NCBI GenBank assembly: GCA_930367215.1
Contig: OV884059.1
Coordinates: 228,345,803-228,409,802 of the forward strand
Length of the DNA: 64,000 bases
Direction: 5' to 3'
DNA from: Pollenia angustigena
Taxonomy: Eukaryota > Arthropoda > Insecta > Diptera > Polleniidae
Shown here piece after piece: positions 22,801-32,850 of this stretch. A program made the position numbers and the translations under genes. Each line of letters begins with the position of its first letter. Position 1 is the stretch's first letter. A model generated the notes under the pieces. It did not search any database, was not told the origin of the DNA, and saw nothing but the letters and a program-made list of their open reading frames with translations.

Positions 22801-22897
22801 CTTGGGGACCACACTTAAAATCGACAACAGAATTGTTCATAAAGACAGTATTAAATTTCTTGCCTCGGCCTATAATGTTTCAGACGGGGACGTCTGA
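19772..22897 (+). CDS. pol: Pol polyprotein (protease, RT, RNase H, integrase)
   Basis: Read in the -1 frame after the slippery site; the long uninterrupted part from 19832 alone is 1021 codons. Numbering from there: protease LVDTGSTKSYL at the start; RT with LDLKSGFHQI and YIDDIIIFS (YIDD at 311-314); RNase H with LTTDASSHAIGAVLSQ, NERELLAIVWAL and FTDHQPL. The integrase has an HHCC zinc region (HNRAHRS... CKTCQEAK, about 717-756), catalytic Asp in HIDIYN (~786), Asp839 in VVCDNEKS and Glu876 in SNGQVERFH. No stop or frameshift is seen. There is no env and no chromodomain. All enzyme motifs are intact. Confidence 0.96.
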   Translation, partial: RGNSVLPYIEGKIGGNNIKLLVDTGSTKSYLKNIRNLKGIKKLSRPFLVKSVHGASRIDHSTLVNVFNRTETFYILENLPIFDGIVGFNFIKKINGIIDTGKNIMFFEGGHETLKYLNLDATNNLTLDTIPKNIEGEFYNIIHENSAVFANPNEALPYNTKISATIRTKDEEPIYSRYQSYPISMIDFVNKEVEELLRNGIIRPSRSPYNSPVWVVEKKGFDEFGNPNKRLVFDFTKLNSKTICDKYPIPDPSIIMANLGRAKFFTTLDLKSGFHQINLIERDREKTAFSVNNGKYEFCRLPFGLKNAPSIFQRAIDDILREEIGKCCHVYIDDIIIFSDSERNHIYDINKIFKKLLNANMRVSLEKSKFFKTSVEYLGFIVSTKGIKTCPSKVEAIVNYEIPSTLRGLRSFLGLAGYYRRFVKDYASIAKPLTKYLRGENGHIGARQSKLIKIELDREALAAFKKLKKLLASEDVLLLYPNFQKPFDLTTDASSHAIGAVLSQGGRPITMISRTLSPAEENYATNERELLAIVWALKSLRHYLYGTKNLNIFTDHQPLTFSVSDRNPNSKIKRWKAFIEEYSPSFFYKPGRDNVVADALSRQFLNMAADLESSASIQACASEISLTEVIPSVENPVNSFRNQIILIKENFVKKETKVIFRDRIRHRISYRTIEDLLDSIHTSISPHVVNAIHCDLHSLAQIQHFLISNYPSVKFRYTKKFVTDILNPSDQLEILNNEHNRAHRSLRENTHQILQDYYFPNIKKELKRIIATCKTCQEAKYSRHPQRQEIAATPIPSSIGEILHIDIYNTNKLFFLTCLDKFSKFAVVKPIASRAIIDVRPALLETLNFFGNTRVVVCDNEKSLNSETVRSMVKNNFGADIYAIPPLHSTSNGQVERFHSTLAEIARCLRLDDNSTDPLDLILIATSKYNRTIHSTVGMRPIDIIQAIPQDLREKVQSRITAKQNSDLNYHNRNTTTRTYNPGDKVYVRVNKRLGNKFSKVFNEKIVQQDLGTTLKIDNRIVHKDSIKFLASAYNVSDGDV

Positions 22898-22902
22898 ATC
22901 TT

Positions 22903-22913
22903 AAAAGGGGGAG
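22903..22913 (+). other. Polypurine tract
   Basis: AAAAGGGGGAG lies one base before the 3' LTR, directly after the pol stop codon. It primes plus-strand DNA synthesis. Confidence 0.85.
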
Positions 22914-22914
22914 T

Positions 22915-23828
22915 AGTTAAGGAACCGTCTAATGTGATGATAGTAAAATGCAAATACGAATCTTACTCTTGTTACTACGCAAACATTTTCATTGATCTTC
23001 TCTTTCATTGATATTTTATGATCCGTTATTGCTTTAGCAATAGTAAAATAAGTTATTCACTTTTTAATTCATACTCTTGTTACTACGCAAACATTTTCAT
23101 TGATCTTCTCTTTCATTGATATTTTATGATCCGTTATTGCTTTAGCAATAGTAAAAGAAATTATTCATTGTTTTTTATTCATTGAAAATAAAAGTCAGTC
23201 AGATCTCGATCTCGTTAAAGCAAAGACAAAGTCTCTAACTATCGTAGAAATTATTAAAGGAAATTAATTAAATTTAAAAAGAATGAACTTAAAATAAAAT
23301 GCAAAAGTGTAAAATTTAAGTGAATGAAAAAATTTAAAATTAGAATTTAACTAATGAAGAAAAATATTAAAATTAAATTGGAAAGGATAAACTTAAGTAA
23401 AATAAAATTATAGAAGAGATAAACTTAAAGTAAAATAAAATTTAAAACTATGAAATGTAAATGTTAATGACAAAAGAAAGTTAAAATTAAATTTAATAAA
23501 AGGCCATAGAAATCTACATAGTAGAAAGGTAAAAATATAAAAACTTAAAATTTGAACTACTTAAAACAATTTAAATTAGACTAATAAAACTAAATTTAAT
23601 AAGAATACCTTTAAAATTAAAAACTAAATTTAATAAGAATACTTTTAAAATTCTACATAGTGGAAGGAAATAAAATACGAAAGAGCTAAAAATTAGAATC
23701 ACTAAATTCAATTTAAATTAGTGTGATAAGAAATTAAAAAGAACTTTAATAAACTAAAATATAACTTCAATCAAATATAAAAAGGCTTTTATTGCTCAGG
23801 ATGGACCATTCACACTTAAAAATTAATT
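22915..23828 (+). repeat. 3' LTR, 914 bp
   Basis: Same length, same ends and same 108-bp internal duplication as the 5' LTR; reading them side by side I found no difference. The LTR points towards MED20, whose start codon lies 277 bp beyond its end. Confidence 0.93.
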
Positions 23829-24105
23829 TGTACAAATTTACAAGCACAAAAAGTAGTTTTAGAGTTTGTATTTTCAAAAATACACTACATTAGTGAAGAA
23901 AAGTTTTTGAACTCTTAATTATCATTAACGTAATTTTTTGTGATTTAAAATCGCGATTTTTTTTAATATTTCTCATCTGGTAACTTATATATGTCAAGAA
24001 ATACAACTCCGTGTATTACATTGCAGCTGTTTTTTGCAATTGTTTACTACTCACGTTCTATTTAGTTTGTTATGAAAATTTTGTAATTTTTTCTTATAAA
24101 ATCAA

Positions 24106-24831
24106 ATGGGTGTTACTGTTTTACAACAGTATCAAATACCAGAAGGCAAAACTGGAGCCCAGGTTATGGATTATCTTTCAAAGAGATTGCTTGCTTTGGG
24201 TGCTGTACACACCGGTCAATTTTTAGTAGATTGTGAAACTTACATATCCGCTCCCCAACATGGACCTTCAAAAGCTGTACATGTCTTACACGATTCAGAA
24301 TATCCTGTATCAACATTTTCCATACTAGACACAGGTACGGGTAAACAAATACCCTTAGTAGCTGACAATCTGTTTGATCTCCTGATGCTAAAAATGACAT
24401 CGGTGTACACGTCCAAGAAACAGACAAAAATTGAATCAAAAGGAGCTAGATTCGAATATGGCGATTTTCTTATTAAATTGGGATCTGTTACCATGATGGA
24501 AAATTTCAAAGGGATTTTAATTGAAATTGAATATCGTCCCTGTGTTGTGTTGTGCTATTGTTGGGAAATGATACGAGAGGTATTACAAAGTTTTCTAGGT
24601 GTTACTGTGCCTAAAGAATATCCCGCTTATTTCACACCTCAGCCGGTAGTCAATGCAATGGGTCAGCAACAGATGCATCCCAAACAGAGTGACATTTATG
24701 AGCCAATTGATACGATAAATCAATATTTAGAACATTTTACCAACTATCGCAAACAGAATATTATGCCACAGTCCCAGGTTGCAAATCAACAGACCAATAT
24801 GCCAATCAATACAGGAATGAGAGTGGGTTAA
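24106..24831 (+). CDS. MED20: Mediator complex subunit 20
   Basis: 241 codons without intron. The N-terminus MGVTVLQQY and the motifs VDCETY (41-46), SEYPVSTFS, NLFDLLMLKM, KIESKGARFEYGDFLIKLG, EYRPCVV and the tail DTINQYLEHFTNYRKQN match the MED20 (TRFP) family over its whole length. MED20 sits in the head module of Mediator with MED8 and MED18 and helps link activators to RNA polymerase II in the nucleus. Length is normal for an insect MED20, with an added Gln/Asn-rich tail. AATAAA signals follow at 24854 and 24881. It is the only complete host gene recognised; the Gypsy element just upstream could affect its transcription. Confidence 0.95.
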   Translation: MGVTVLQQYQIPEGKTGAQVMDYLSKRLLALGAVHTGQFLVDCETYISAPQHGPSKAVHVLHDSEYPVSTFSILDTGTGKQIPLVADNLFDLLMLKMTSVYTSKKQTKIESKGARFEYGDFLIKLGSVTMMENFKGILIEIEYRPCVVLCYCWEMIREVLQSFLGVTVPKEYPAYFTPQPVVNAMGQQQMHPKQSDIYEPIDTINQYLEHFTNYRKQNIMPQSQVANQQTNMPINTGMRVG

Positions 24832-24853
24832 GAAAAATTTACAGAATTTTTAT

Positions 24854-24886
24854 AATAAATTAACTTATTTAAAAAAGACAAATAAA
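24854..24886 (+). terminator. MED20 poly(A) signals
   Basis: Two AATAAA hexamers, at 24854-24859 and 24881-24886, follow the MED20 stop codon within about 55 bp. Confidence 0.6.
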
Positions 24887-24899
24887 TATTTTTATATAG

Positions 24900-25601
24900 T
24901 GCAAGAATTATTATTATCATTTACCATTTTTATTGTGCTACTTTTGGCCAAATAGAACACTTGCTACCGGTATTCTCAAATCTACAATCTTTTGTCATAT
25001 TTACATATTTAAACATATTTAAAAATGTGGCTTAGCATAGTTTCTTTGGCGGATAATACAAAATACAGGGTGCCACATTATTCCAGTGAGAAAACTTGAC
25101 GGTTGATACAATTTTATTTTCACCCTAGTTTCCTTTGCATCCATGATAGGGCAGCGAAACCCAGGCCAAAATGTGGCGCTTAATTTCTAGTATAGTTCCA
25201 CATCAAAAAGTCATTTTCGAAAAAAGTGTCGCTTAATACATTCTTACGGGAAAGTATCGATATTTACTGTATTTTCAAAATCTAATTCCAAAAATTGATG
25301 CCCCTATTAACTCAACTCTAGTTCAGTTGAAATTTTGCATTTTGGTATTATGATTTACAATCTGTTATATTTCGGTTAACAAAGACATCAAAAAATCACA
25401 ACATCACTAGCAGTTGTTTTAATTACAACTCAAATGAGTTTAGCTGTAAACCGTAATAGTGTATGCCCCTATTACGGTTTACATGAAATTATTCATGAAA
25501 TTTTTTTAAGCAAGTGGCAAATTTTTTGTTTTTTTATTTAAAAATAAATGCAAACAAAAATTGTTATAGAAAAATCTCGAAGGTTTAGTTATTTAAAAAA
25601 T
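24900..25601. other. Intergenic stretch with a perfect 14-bp hairpin
   Basis: GTAAACCGTAATAG (25446-25459) and CTATTACGGTTTAC (25469-25482) form a perfect stem with a 9-base loop. The words GCCCCTATTA at 25301 and 25465 resemble the end of the element starting at 25602. Nothing else recognised. Confidence 0.4.
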
Positions 25602-25879
25602 CACCCCTATTATGAAAGTCGACGGCACCTGAACATTAATGTTATTTTCTGAGTCGTTGTTGACAATAATCGATTACTTTTGACAGTCAAGTGATATTTT
25701 CTAAGGCGCTTTTAAGTCGACGTCGAGTAGTATTGTCCCCGTTTTAGTCGACAGGAAATTTTGTGACGACTCAAATGAAAGTTAAAGAAATTTTAAATGA
25801 AATGTTAACATATTTATTGAATACGTTTGAAATAAAAAATGCAAATTTAAAAGAAGTTATGGGCACAAATTTTATAAGT

Positions 25880-26560
25880 AAATTTAACGCGAAAATTCGG
25901 AAACATTTGCAAAAATAGCGAAAATTTGCGAACATTTTTAATATATAACGAAAGCCCTAAAACTGTAAGAAATGGCAAAAATTTTGCTAAAATTGCAAAA
26001 TTAGCGGAAATTCGCAAAAAATTGCTAACAGCTACATGACAGCAGTCTAATATTTATTAAAAATCGTTAAAGCTGTAAAGAATCGGAAAACTTTTAGGAA
26101 AAAGTCGCTGCTATCGCGAGCATGGCTAAAATAAGCAAAAATTGCAAACTTTGAAACAAACCCTTAAATTGGTTTGAAATCGCTAAATCGGCAAAAAAAC
26201 AATATTTCGGGAAGTTATAAAAAAATTATGCAAAAACAGCGAAAATTTTTAATATATCAAACAAGCCATAAAATTGATTAAAAGTCCCTTAAACTGAAAG
26301 GAATGGCAAAAATTCGGTGAAAATTGCTAAATTAACGAAAATTCGCAAAAATTTGCTAACAGCGGCATGAAAGAAAAGTCTTATATGTATTTATTAATAA
26401 ACGTTAAAGCTATAAAGAATCAGAAAACTTACAGTAAAAATATCTTTTATCAAAAATATGCCAAAAATTCGCGAAAAAAAATCCAAATTGGAAACAAACT
26501 CTACACTTTATTTTAAAAAGCTAAATCGGTTAAAAAAATACGTCGTAAAATAGCATAAAT
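25880..26560. repeat. Two-copy tandem repeat, about 310-bp unit
   Basis: The stretch around 25915-26110 recurs, diverged, at 26230-26425: both have AGCGAAAATTT, a TAAAACTG/TAAACTG word, AATGGCAAAAATT, TTCGCAAAAA(A)TTGCTAACAGC and GTTAAAGCT.TAAAGAATC in the same order. A third, inverted copy lies at about 58985-59180. No ORF or known class. Confidence 0.55.
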
Positions 26561-26689
26561 AGCGTTAAAAAGTGAGTGAAGAACAAAAAAAAAAAAAAAA
26601 CAAGTTAGAGTGCTATATTCGGCTGTGCCGAATCTTTGATACCCTCCACCGACAGTTCGAATGTTTAAGAAGTAATATCTGTATGATGT

Positions 26690-27760
26690 TATTATTATCT
26701 TAAACTGTGACGATTTGTTATTAATTATGGTTTAAGGCAACCAAACTGTTTTCCGGTAGAAGGGTTTATATGGGGCCTAGGGTAAATTATGGACCGATCA
26801 TCACGAAATTTCACAGCGTCATTTCTAGTCCTTTAAAACTGTGACGTACCAATTTCTGTTATGATAGCATTATTAATTATGGTTTTAGGTGTACTGAACT
26901 GTTTTCCGGGAGTAGGGTTTCTATGGGGCCTAGGGTAAATTATGTACCGATCTTCACAAAATTTCACAGTATCATTTATAGTCCTATAAAACTGTGACGA
27001 GCCAAAATTTGTAATGATTGCATTATTTTTTACGGTTTTAGGCGTACTAAACTGTTTTCCGGGAGTAGGATTTATATGGGGCCCAGGGTAAATTATGGAA
27101 CGATCTTCACGAAATTTCACAGCGTCATTTCTTGTCCTAAAACACTGTGACGTACCAAATTTTGTTACGCTAGCGTTATTTTTTACGGTTTTAGGCGTAC
27201 TAAACTGTTTTCCGGGAGTAGGATTTATATGGGGCCCAGGGTAAATTATAGACCGATCTTCACGAAATTACACAGTTTTGTTTCTTGTCCTATAAAACTT
27301 TGATGTACCAAATTTTGTTATGATAGCATTATTTTTTACGGATTTAGGCGTACTAAACTGTTTTCCGGGAGTAAAGTTTATATGGGGCCCAGTGTAAGTT
27401 ATGGACCGATCTTCACGAAATAACACAATTTTATTTCTTGTCCAATAAAACTTTGATGTACCAAATTTTGTTATGATAGCATTATTTTTTACGTTTTTAG
27501 GCGTACTAAGTTGTTTTCCGGAAGTAGGTTTTATATGGGGCCTATGGTAAATTATGGACCGATCTTCACGAAACTTAACAGTTAAATTTCTAGTCCTATG
27601 TAACTGTTACTTGCCAAAATTTGTAATGATAGCATTGTTAGTTAGGGTTTTAGGCTTAATATACTGTTTTCCGGGAGTAGGGCTTATATGGGGCCTAGGG
27701 TAAATTATTGACGGATCTTCACGAAATTTCACAGCGTGATTTCCAGTTGAATAAAACAAA
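26690..27760. repeat. 153-bp tandem array, 7 copies
   Basis: The marker GTTTTCCGG occurs at 26748, 26901, 27054, 27207, 27360, 27513 and 27665: six steps of 153, 153, 153, 153, 153 and 152 bp. Each unit has a TGGGGCC(T/C)AGGGTAAATTATG-like part and a CGATCTTCACGAAATTTCAC-like part. Units differ by several percent, the outermost ones most. Confidence 0.85.
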
Positions 27761-28667
27761 TTTTTGCGAAATCTTATATCATTCTGTGCATTTTTCCACC
27801 ATTTATGTTAGTTTTTGTAACAAAATTATCAATTTTTTTTAGGTGGTGGTTCCACATTTTGATTCATAGCTCAGATCCTATTGAACCGATTTTGCTGAAT
27901 TTCAATCCCAAACTGCTTAGGATAACTACAAGCAGTTTGACACCAAGTTTGTTGATTTCTTTTGAGTTTTTCGAAAGTGAGCGTGTTTTCAACAGACGGA
28001 CAGACAGACGGACATGGCTAAATCGACTTAAAATTACTCAAGGACCCAGAATATATATACTTTATAGGGTCTGAGATGAATAGTAAAAAAGTTTCACACG
28101 GAATGACAAACTGAATATACCCTAGGGTGGGTCGAAAAAAAAAGTTGTGCCAGTCACCCCCTAGGATGAAAGATATGTCAATGAAGTTTCTAAAACAGGA
28201 AAAAATTTTTTTTTGCCACGCCCCAAAATACAGCACTTTTGGTTTTTTATATGTAGCGCTGCCATTTAAAGTCCGATCTCATCATATCGCATATCGTTGT
28301 TCATGGCTTGAAAGTTGCTTCATTTTTGTCTTTGGTGACTTTTCAATCCGACCTGAAATTCTGGACACCACTTATGTCACCTCGGATCCTTCCCCCAAAT
28401 GTCCAATTTTTTTGACGGTCCAAGAAAGTGCTTATAGAATTACGTATGTATCGATTTTAATATGCTCACTTTTATGAAACACCTCCAAATTAAGGCCCTT
28501 TTTTCTTTTTCACACACATACTACATTAAACCAAGTAGAAGCCAATACAAACCAAAAAAATTTTCATTAGTCACGCCCTGGAATAAAAGGTATATTTATT
28601 AAGTTTTAAGAACTTTAAAAAAATTGTTTTTGCCATGCCCTAAATTACTGCCCTTTTTGTTTTATAT

Positions 28668-28871
28668 CAGTGATAACCACTCCATAGACTCGCGAGCCAG
28701 TCAATAATCGTATTTTTCACACAGACACGGTCGGCAATTCACATGTATATTACAAATTTGTTCGTTTCAAAACATCAGAATATCATCGGTCCCTGCGACC
28801 GCACACAAGCACATAATATCCTTGTGTGCGTGCGTTCGGGGCTTTCTTAGTTCGGGGCTTGGTTATCACTG
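28668..28871. repeat. 204-bp hAT MITE, TSD TTTTATAT
   Basis: CAGTGATAACCA at the left and TGGTTATCACTG at the right are perfect inverted ends. The 8-bp TTTTATAT occurs on both sides (28660-28667, 28872-28879). It has no coding capacity. Confidence 0.8.
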
Positions 28872-29420
28872 TTTTATATATACAGCATCGTCAATTAAAG
28901 TCCAATCTCATCGTATCGTATATCATTTTTAATGGCTAGAATGTTTCTTTATTTTCGTATTTAATGTTTTTTTAATCTAACTTAAAATTCTAGATGGCAA
29001 TTATGATATCTCGGATCCTTCCCTCTGATGTCTGTTTTGAGGCATTCATTTTTATGCATTTAAATTATTTTTTTTTTTTTCATTTTTAGAATTCTGCAGT
29101 TTCTTTATATTTTTTAGTTCTTGTTTTAACTCTGTATCATGGTCTCATATATGACATTATGTTTGCTTTTACAAATGTCTTAATTTAAATTTTTAATTTG
29201 AGTTTCACAGTCCAGCAAAAAAAAAAATGCCACGAAAAATTGCACAAAATATGAAAACTGGCAAAAAAAAAACGCTAGTAGTTCAGATCGAGAAAGCTTG
29301 TCAATAAATTCATCCGTCTCACTTTCATTAAAATATGAGTAGTCCACTTGAAAACACCGCTTAGTTAAAAAAAAAACCAAAGGCTAAGAAACAGTTTTTA
29401 AAAATTCAAATGACAAGCCA

Positions 29421-29668
29421 TAGAGAGTGGTTTTCAGGAGGATTATTGAATAATTAAACAAAAATTGCGCGTAACTTACAGATATTTGTAAGAGATTGAT
29501 AATGGCTTAGGGAGCCATTAAAAAAAATGGAGGCTTTTACAGAATAGAGAGTGGTTTTCAGGAGGATTATTGAATAATTAAACAAAAATTGCGCGTAACT
29601 TACAGATATTTGTACGAGATTGATAATGGCTTAGGGAGCCATTAAAAAAAATGGAGGCTTTTACAGAA
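29421..29668. repeat. 124-bp direct duplication
   Basis: The unit starting TAGAGAGTGGTTTTCAGGAG at 29421 recurs at 29545 with a single visible difference (GTAAGAGATT versus GTACGAGATT). It lies in the centre of the long-TIR element. Confidence 0.8.
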
Positions 29669-30450
29669 TTTTTATTTTGCTATATATCTAAAACAAAAAG
29701 GGCTGTTATTTAGGGCGTGGCAAATTTTTTTTAAAGTCCTTAAAACTGTATAAATATACCTTTTATTCTAGGGCGTGGCTGAGGAAAATTTTTTTGGTTT
29801 GTATTGACTTCTACTTGTTTTAATGTAGTATGTATGTGAAACAGAAAAAGGGGCTTTATTTGGAGGCGTGTCATAAAAGTGAGCATATTAAAATCTCAAC
29901 ATACGTAGTTTTATAAGGACTTTCTTGGACCGTCAAAAAAATTGGACATTTGAGGGAAGGATCCGAGATGGCATAAGTGGCGCCCAGAATTTCAGGACGG
30001 ATTAAAAAGTCACCAAAGACAAAAATGAAGCCACTATCAAACCATGAACAACGATATGCGATATGATGAGATCGGACTTTAAATGGCAGCGCTACATATA
30101 AAAAACCAAAAGTGCTGTATTTTGGGGCGTGGCAAAAAAAATTTTTTTCCTGTTTTAGAAACTTCATTGACATATCTTTCATTCTAGGGGGTGACTGGCA
30201 CAACTTTTTTTTTTTGTATGGAGGTCGACCCGGTCTAATATACCCTCTTCACAACTAATTGTGGTGGAGGGTATAAAAAAAACCAATTGGAGATGGGATT
30301 TTTTTTGTAAAATTTTCGATAACTAGTCGACGTCGACACAACATTCTTATAAAATACCAAATTAACGTCGAAGTAATGTAGTCGTCGCCTTGATGTGACA
30401 ACAATTAAAAATTAATGTCGACGTCGACAACGCCTTACATAATAGGGGTG

Positions 30451-31932
30451 AATAGTTAAATATATGTGGTTTTGAAACCGCTAAATGGATAACCCTCTAA
30501 AAAGTAAAACTCATTTGATTTTTTGTTTAATATTTTGTTTTATTTTTTATGTATTTTATATTTTTTGTTTTTGTTTTCTTTTTCAAATATATATAATAAA
30601 TTGTTAAATTTTAAGTTTTGTAAACTTGTTATTTCTGTCTTAAGAGTTTTTCATTATCCTTTTCCTTTTATTTATTTTTATTCTTTATGTAAGAACTACA
30701 AATATTGAATTATGACAAGTATGTATATAAATCGTGGGACTTTGTGTATTTTTTTATTTTATTTTTTTGTTTTTTTAGCATATCAAGTAGTTAATAAAAA
30801 CATTTAGTAAAAATATGTTTAGAAAATTAAAAAAAAAAAATGTAAAAGGAAAATTTAACGGTAACTTGTCAACATAATTGTAATTTAATGCCAATTAATG
30901 CTTAAATATGTTTAATATTTAAATCTGATGAATTTAACGTTTTAAGAAAAAAGTAAATAAGATAATTATACGCACTCAAACTTAATTTTTAATATTTAGC
31001 TGATATTTTTTTTTTATTTAACCAAAGGTAGAAAAGAAAATAATTTTATTTTTCATTAAACAAACAAGAATTTTTAATAAAACACCAATTCGAAAAATTA
31101 TGCAAAATTTATGAAATCTTTATTTTTCTTTCCATTTTTTTGAATTGTATTTATAAAAAAAGTACTTAAAATTACAAAAAAAAATGTTAGAAAGATGCTT
31201 AAAATTAAGAAATAAAAGGGATTATAATTTTTATTTGCCCGTTTTTCAAACTAAAATAAACATTTTCGTTTTGAAATCAATATTGAAAACAAAAATAAAT
31301 TAAAGTTTTTTATTGTTGTTTCGATATACATATTTTCCCATGCGAAAATTTTAATTTTATTTTGAAAACACAGGCAGTAAGTTTTTTTTAAGATGATTTT
31401 TTAATGATTTTCTTATATTTTGAGTGAATTTTAAAATCTGGCGATGATTATTTTTTTTTTTTAAATAATGATAAAAATTTTGGACCAGTTTTTGCTTTCG
31501 TATTTAAATAGTATTTGTCTTTAAGTTTTATTTTATTATAAAATAAACTTTTCCAGAACATTTATAATGATACTTTAATAGCCCATGTTCCTTATTTAAA
31601 ACCTATTTAAGTTTCCAAGGTGTTTCCTCTTCATATCTCTACAATTCAAAACAACAGGCAAAACCAAAAAATAGTCAGCTTTTCTATTGAGGCCACCTTG
31701 TAAATAATTAAACGTTAAGGTACCCATATATGATTTATATTGCGCAAAAAGAAATATTTATATTGAATGTGTTGTCAACATTGTGCAATACGTACAATAA
31801 AAAATTGCGCCATATATTTGTTTTTTATATTGCCTTACTTATGAATAATGTGAAGCAAATCGACAATAACAACACCAATAAAATACTCAATAATATTGCA
31901 AATGTATGGAAACATTTAAAGGTTTCTTTTAA
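30451..31932. other. AT-rich stretch without recognisable features
   Basis: About 1.5 kb of very A+T-rich DNA with many homopolymer runs. Short ORFs (for example 30523-30708, 31730-31978) show low-complexity composition and no domain; I do not call them genes. Confidence 0.5.
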
Positions 31933-32065
31933 CCCCTTTCAGACTGGGCAAGTTACTTGCGCAACTCTTGGTTTGTAGATGTCAGCGGTAAGGTCGGGTT
32001 AAGGGGGAAAATATTGGGAACATACTCTGTTGTACTCGGCAATTAACTTGCCGAGTCTAAAAGGA
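31933..32065. repeat. About 133-bp MITE
   Basis: CCCTTTCAGACTGGGCAAG with TTACTTGC at the left pairs with the complement of GCAATTAACTTGCCGAGTCT and AAAAGGAG at the right; 26 aligned positions differ at only a few. TSD unclear. Confidence 0.55.
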
Positions 32066-32189
32066 GTTTTTTTTTTGTTAAAAAAGCTATTTTATTATAT
32101 TTTTCGATATTAAGTAGTGCTGCCATACTTTTATCCTAATCGAATAAGATAAATCAAGCAGCACTTCAAAACTAACACTTAGTTTAGTT

Positions 32190-32817
32190 GAGGGCTTTTA
32201 CGACGTCGCTTTGTCGACGTCTCTTTTGGTTTGTTGGTGAGCGGTGTAGAAAAGAAAGAGGGGTTAACAAAATGACTCGTTTTGTATTTTGCATGTCGTT
32301 TTTTACATTTCTCTTTTAACTTTTTCTGTTTACGTTTTATTCTTTTTCTTACTTTGAAGTGTGTGGTTGAAAATACAGTGAGACCTCGATTATCGATAAT
32401 AGACGGGATCGGCAGAATTCTTGATTATTTATTTTTTTTGGTGTGTTTCTTATTTTATGTAAATATATAACGTTTATTATGTAAACATGAGGAAAAAAGT
32501 AAATTTGGCAGAACATGCTTCCACACCGTTAAGATATTCTCTTTCTTCGTTTATTTAAATTTCTTTTGATTGTTCAAAATTTAACGAAAAAAGATAATTT
32601 GTTTATAATTTCGGATAATAGAGGCAATTTAAATCAGTGCAAAAAAATGTTTGTTTTCCATTTTATTGAAGCTGCCGGTTAATCGAATGACGGGTAATCA
32701 AGGCCATACTGTAAATAAAAAAAAGACATGCAACCAAAAATCATCGTATGAACGCAAAGAGATTTTGGAAGTTGCTTTAAAAGGGAATCAAGATAAAACG
32801 ACGTCGTAAAAGCCCTC
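32190..32817. repeat. 628-bp TIR element with GAGGGCTTTTACGACGTCG ends
   Basis: GAGGGCTTTTACGACGTCG at 32190-32208 and its exact complement at the right end (to 32817). A pogo/Tigger-like MITE lies inside (32376-32711). No ORF of note and no clear duplication. Confidence 0.65.
32376..32711. repeat. 336-bp pogo/Tigger-like MITE, TSD TA
   Basis: CAGTGAGACCTCGATTATC at the left and the complement of GGTAATCAAGGCCATACTG at the right, each next to a TA. The CAGT...CCTCGATTATC type of end is known from pogo/Tigger-type Tc1-mariner elements. Nested in the preceding element. Confidence 0.6.
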
Positions 32818-32850
32818 ATGTGAATTGAGTGTAAAACTGTTTTTAAGCCG

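Larger units (their letters stand above)
16719..23828 (+). mobile_element. Complete Gypsy-clade LTR retrotransposon (errantivirus-like, no env)
   Basis: Two 914-bp LTRs bound the element and the 4-bp duplication TGTA flanks it (16715-16718, 23829-23832). The LTRs start AGTTAAGG and end AATTAATT rather than TG...CA, as in fly errantivirus-type Gypsy elements. Between them are a tRNA-Lys-type primer site, gag, pol in the -1 frame and a polypurine tract. The pol stop (22897) is almost at the polypurine tract, so there is no room for env. On reading, the LTRs show no difference, and both ORFs are intact; this insertion is young and may be competent for mobility within the cell. Confidence 0.95.
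28124..30236. mobile_element. 2.1-kb long-TIR DNA element with 10-bp TSD (MULE-like)
   Basis: AATATACCCT flanks it exactly on both sides (28114-28123, 30237-30246). Arms of about 550 bp (28124-28680, 29690-30236) are inverted copies, including AGTTGTGCCAGTCACCCCCT near the ends and CGGACTTTAAATGGCAG-type sequence further in. A 9-10-bp duplication and long TIRs suggest a Mutator-like element (inference). The ORFs of about 110 codons in each arm are the same arm sequence read on opposite strands, not a gene. The centre holds a hAT MITE and a 124-bp direct duplication. Confidence 0.7.
26601..30282 (+). repeat. DINE-like repeat with satellite core, split by an insertion
   Basis: It opens with CAAGTTAGAGTGCTATATTC and GGCTGTGCCGAATCTTTGAT and closes with GGTGGAGGGTATAAAA (30262-30282). 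Between are a tandem array (26690-27760), then CAGACGGACAGACAGACGGA and the CCCAGAATATATATACTTTA block. The element at 28124-30236 interrupts the 3' part. A central minisatellite between conserved ends is the usual plan of DINE-1-type repeats. Confidence 0.6.
25602..30450. mobile_element. TIR element with CACCCCTATTATG ends, interrupted by a nest
   Basis: CACCCCTATTATG at 25602-25614 is matched by CATAATAGGGGTG at 30438-30450. GTCGACGTCGA-rich sequence lies just inside both ends (25690-25755 and 30310-30430). The interior is occupied by the DINE-like repeat and its own insertions. No convincing duplication was found, so the pairing of these ends is probable rather than proven. Confidence 0.45.

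Noticed and set aside
22897..22915. A search for env in the Gypsy element
   Set aside because: The pol stop is directly followed by the polypurine tract and LTR, so there is no third ORF.
26690..27760. CRISPR-like array
   Set aside because: The 153-bp units are repeated over their whole length without unique spacers, and the genome is eukaryotic.
28127..30203. Two ORFs of 116 and 110 codons as related genes
   Set aside because: They are the two inverted arms of the same transposon read from opposite strands.
25602..30450. A TSD for the CACCCCTATTATG element
   Set aside because: Flanks share only AAT, too short and AT-rich to count as evidence.
30523..31978. Short ORFs in the AT-rich stretch as genes
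   Set aside because: Composition is low-complexity (Phe/Tyr/Leu/Ile runs), with no domain, splice or context support.
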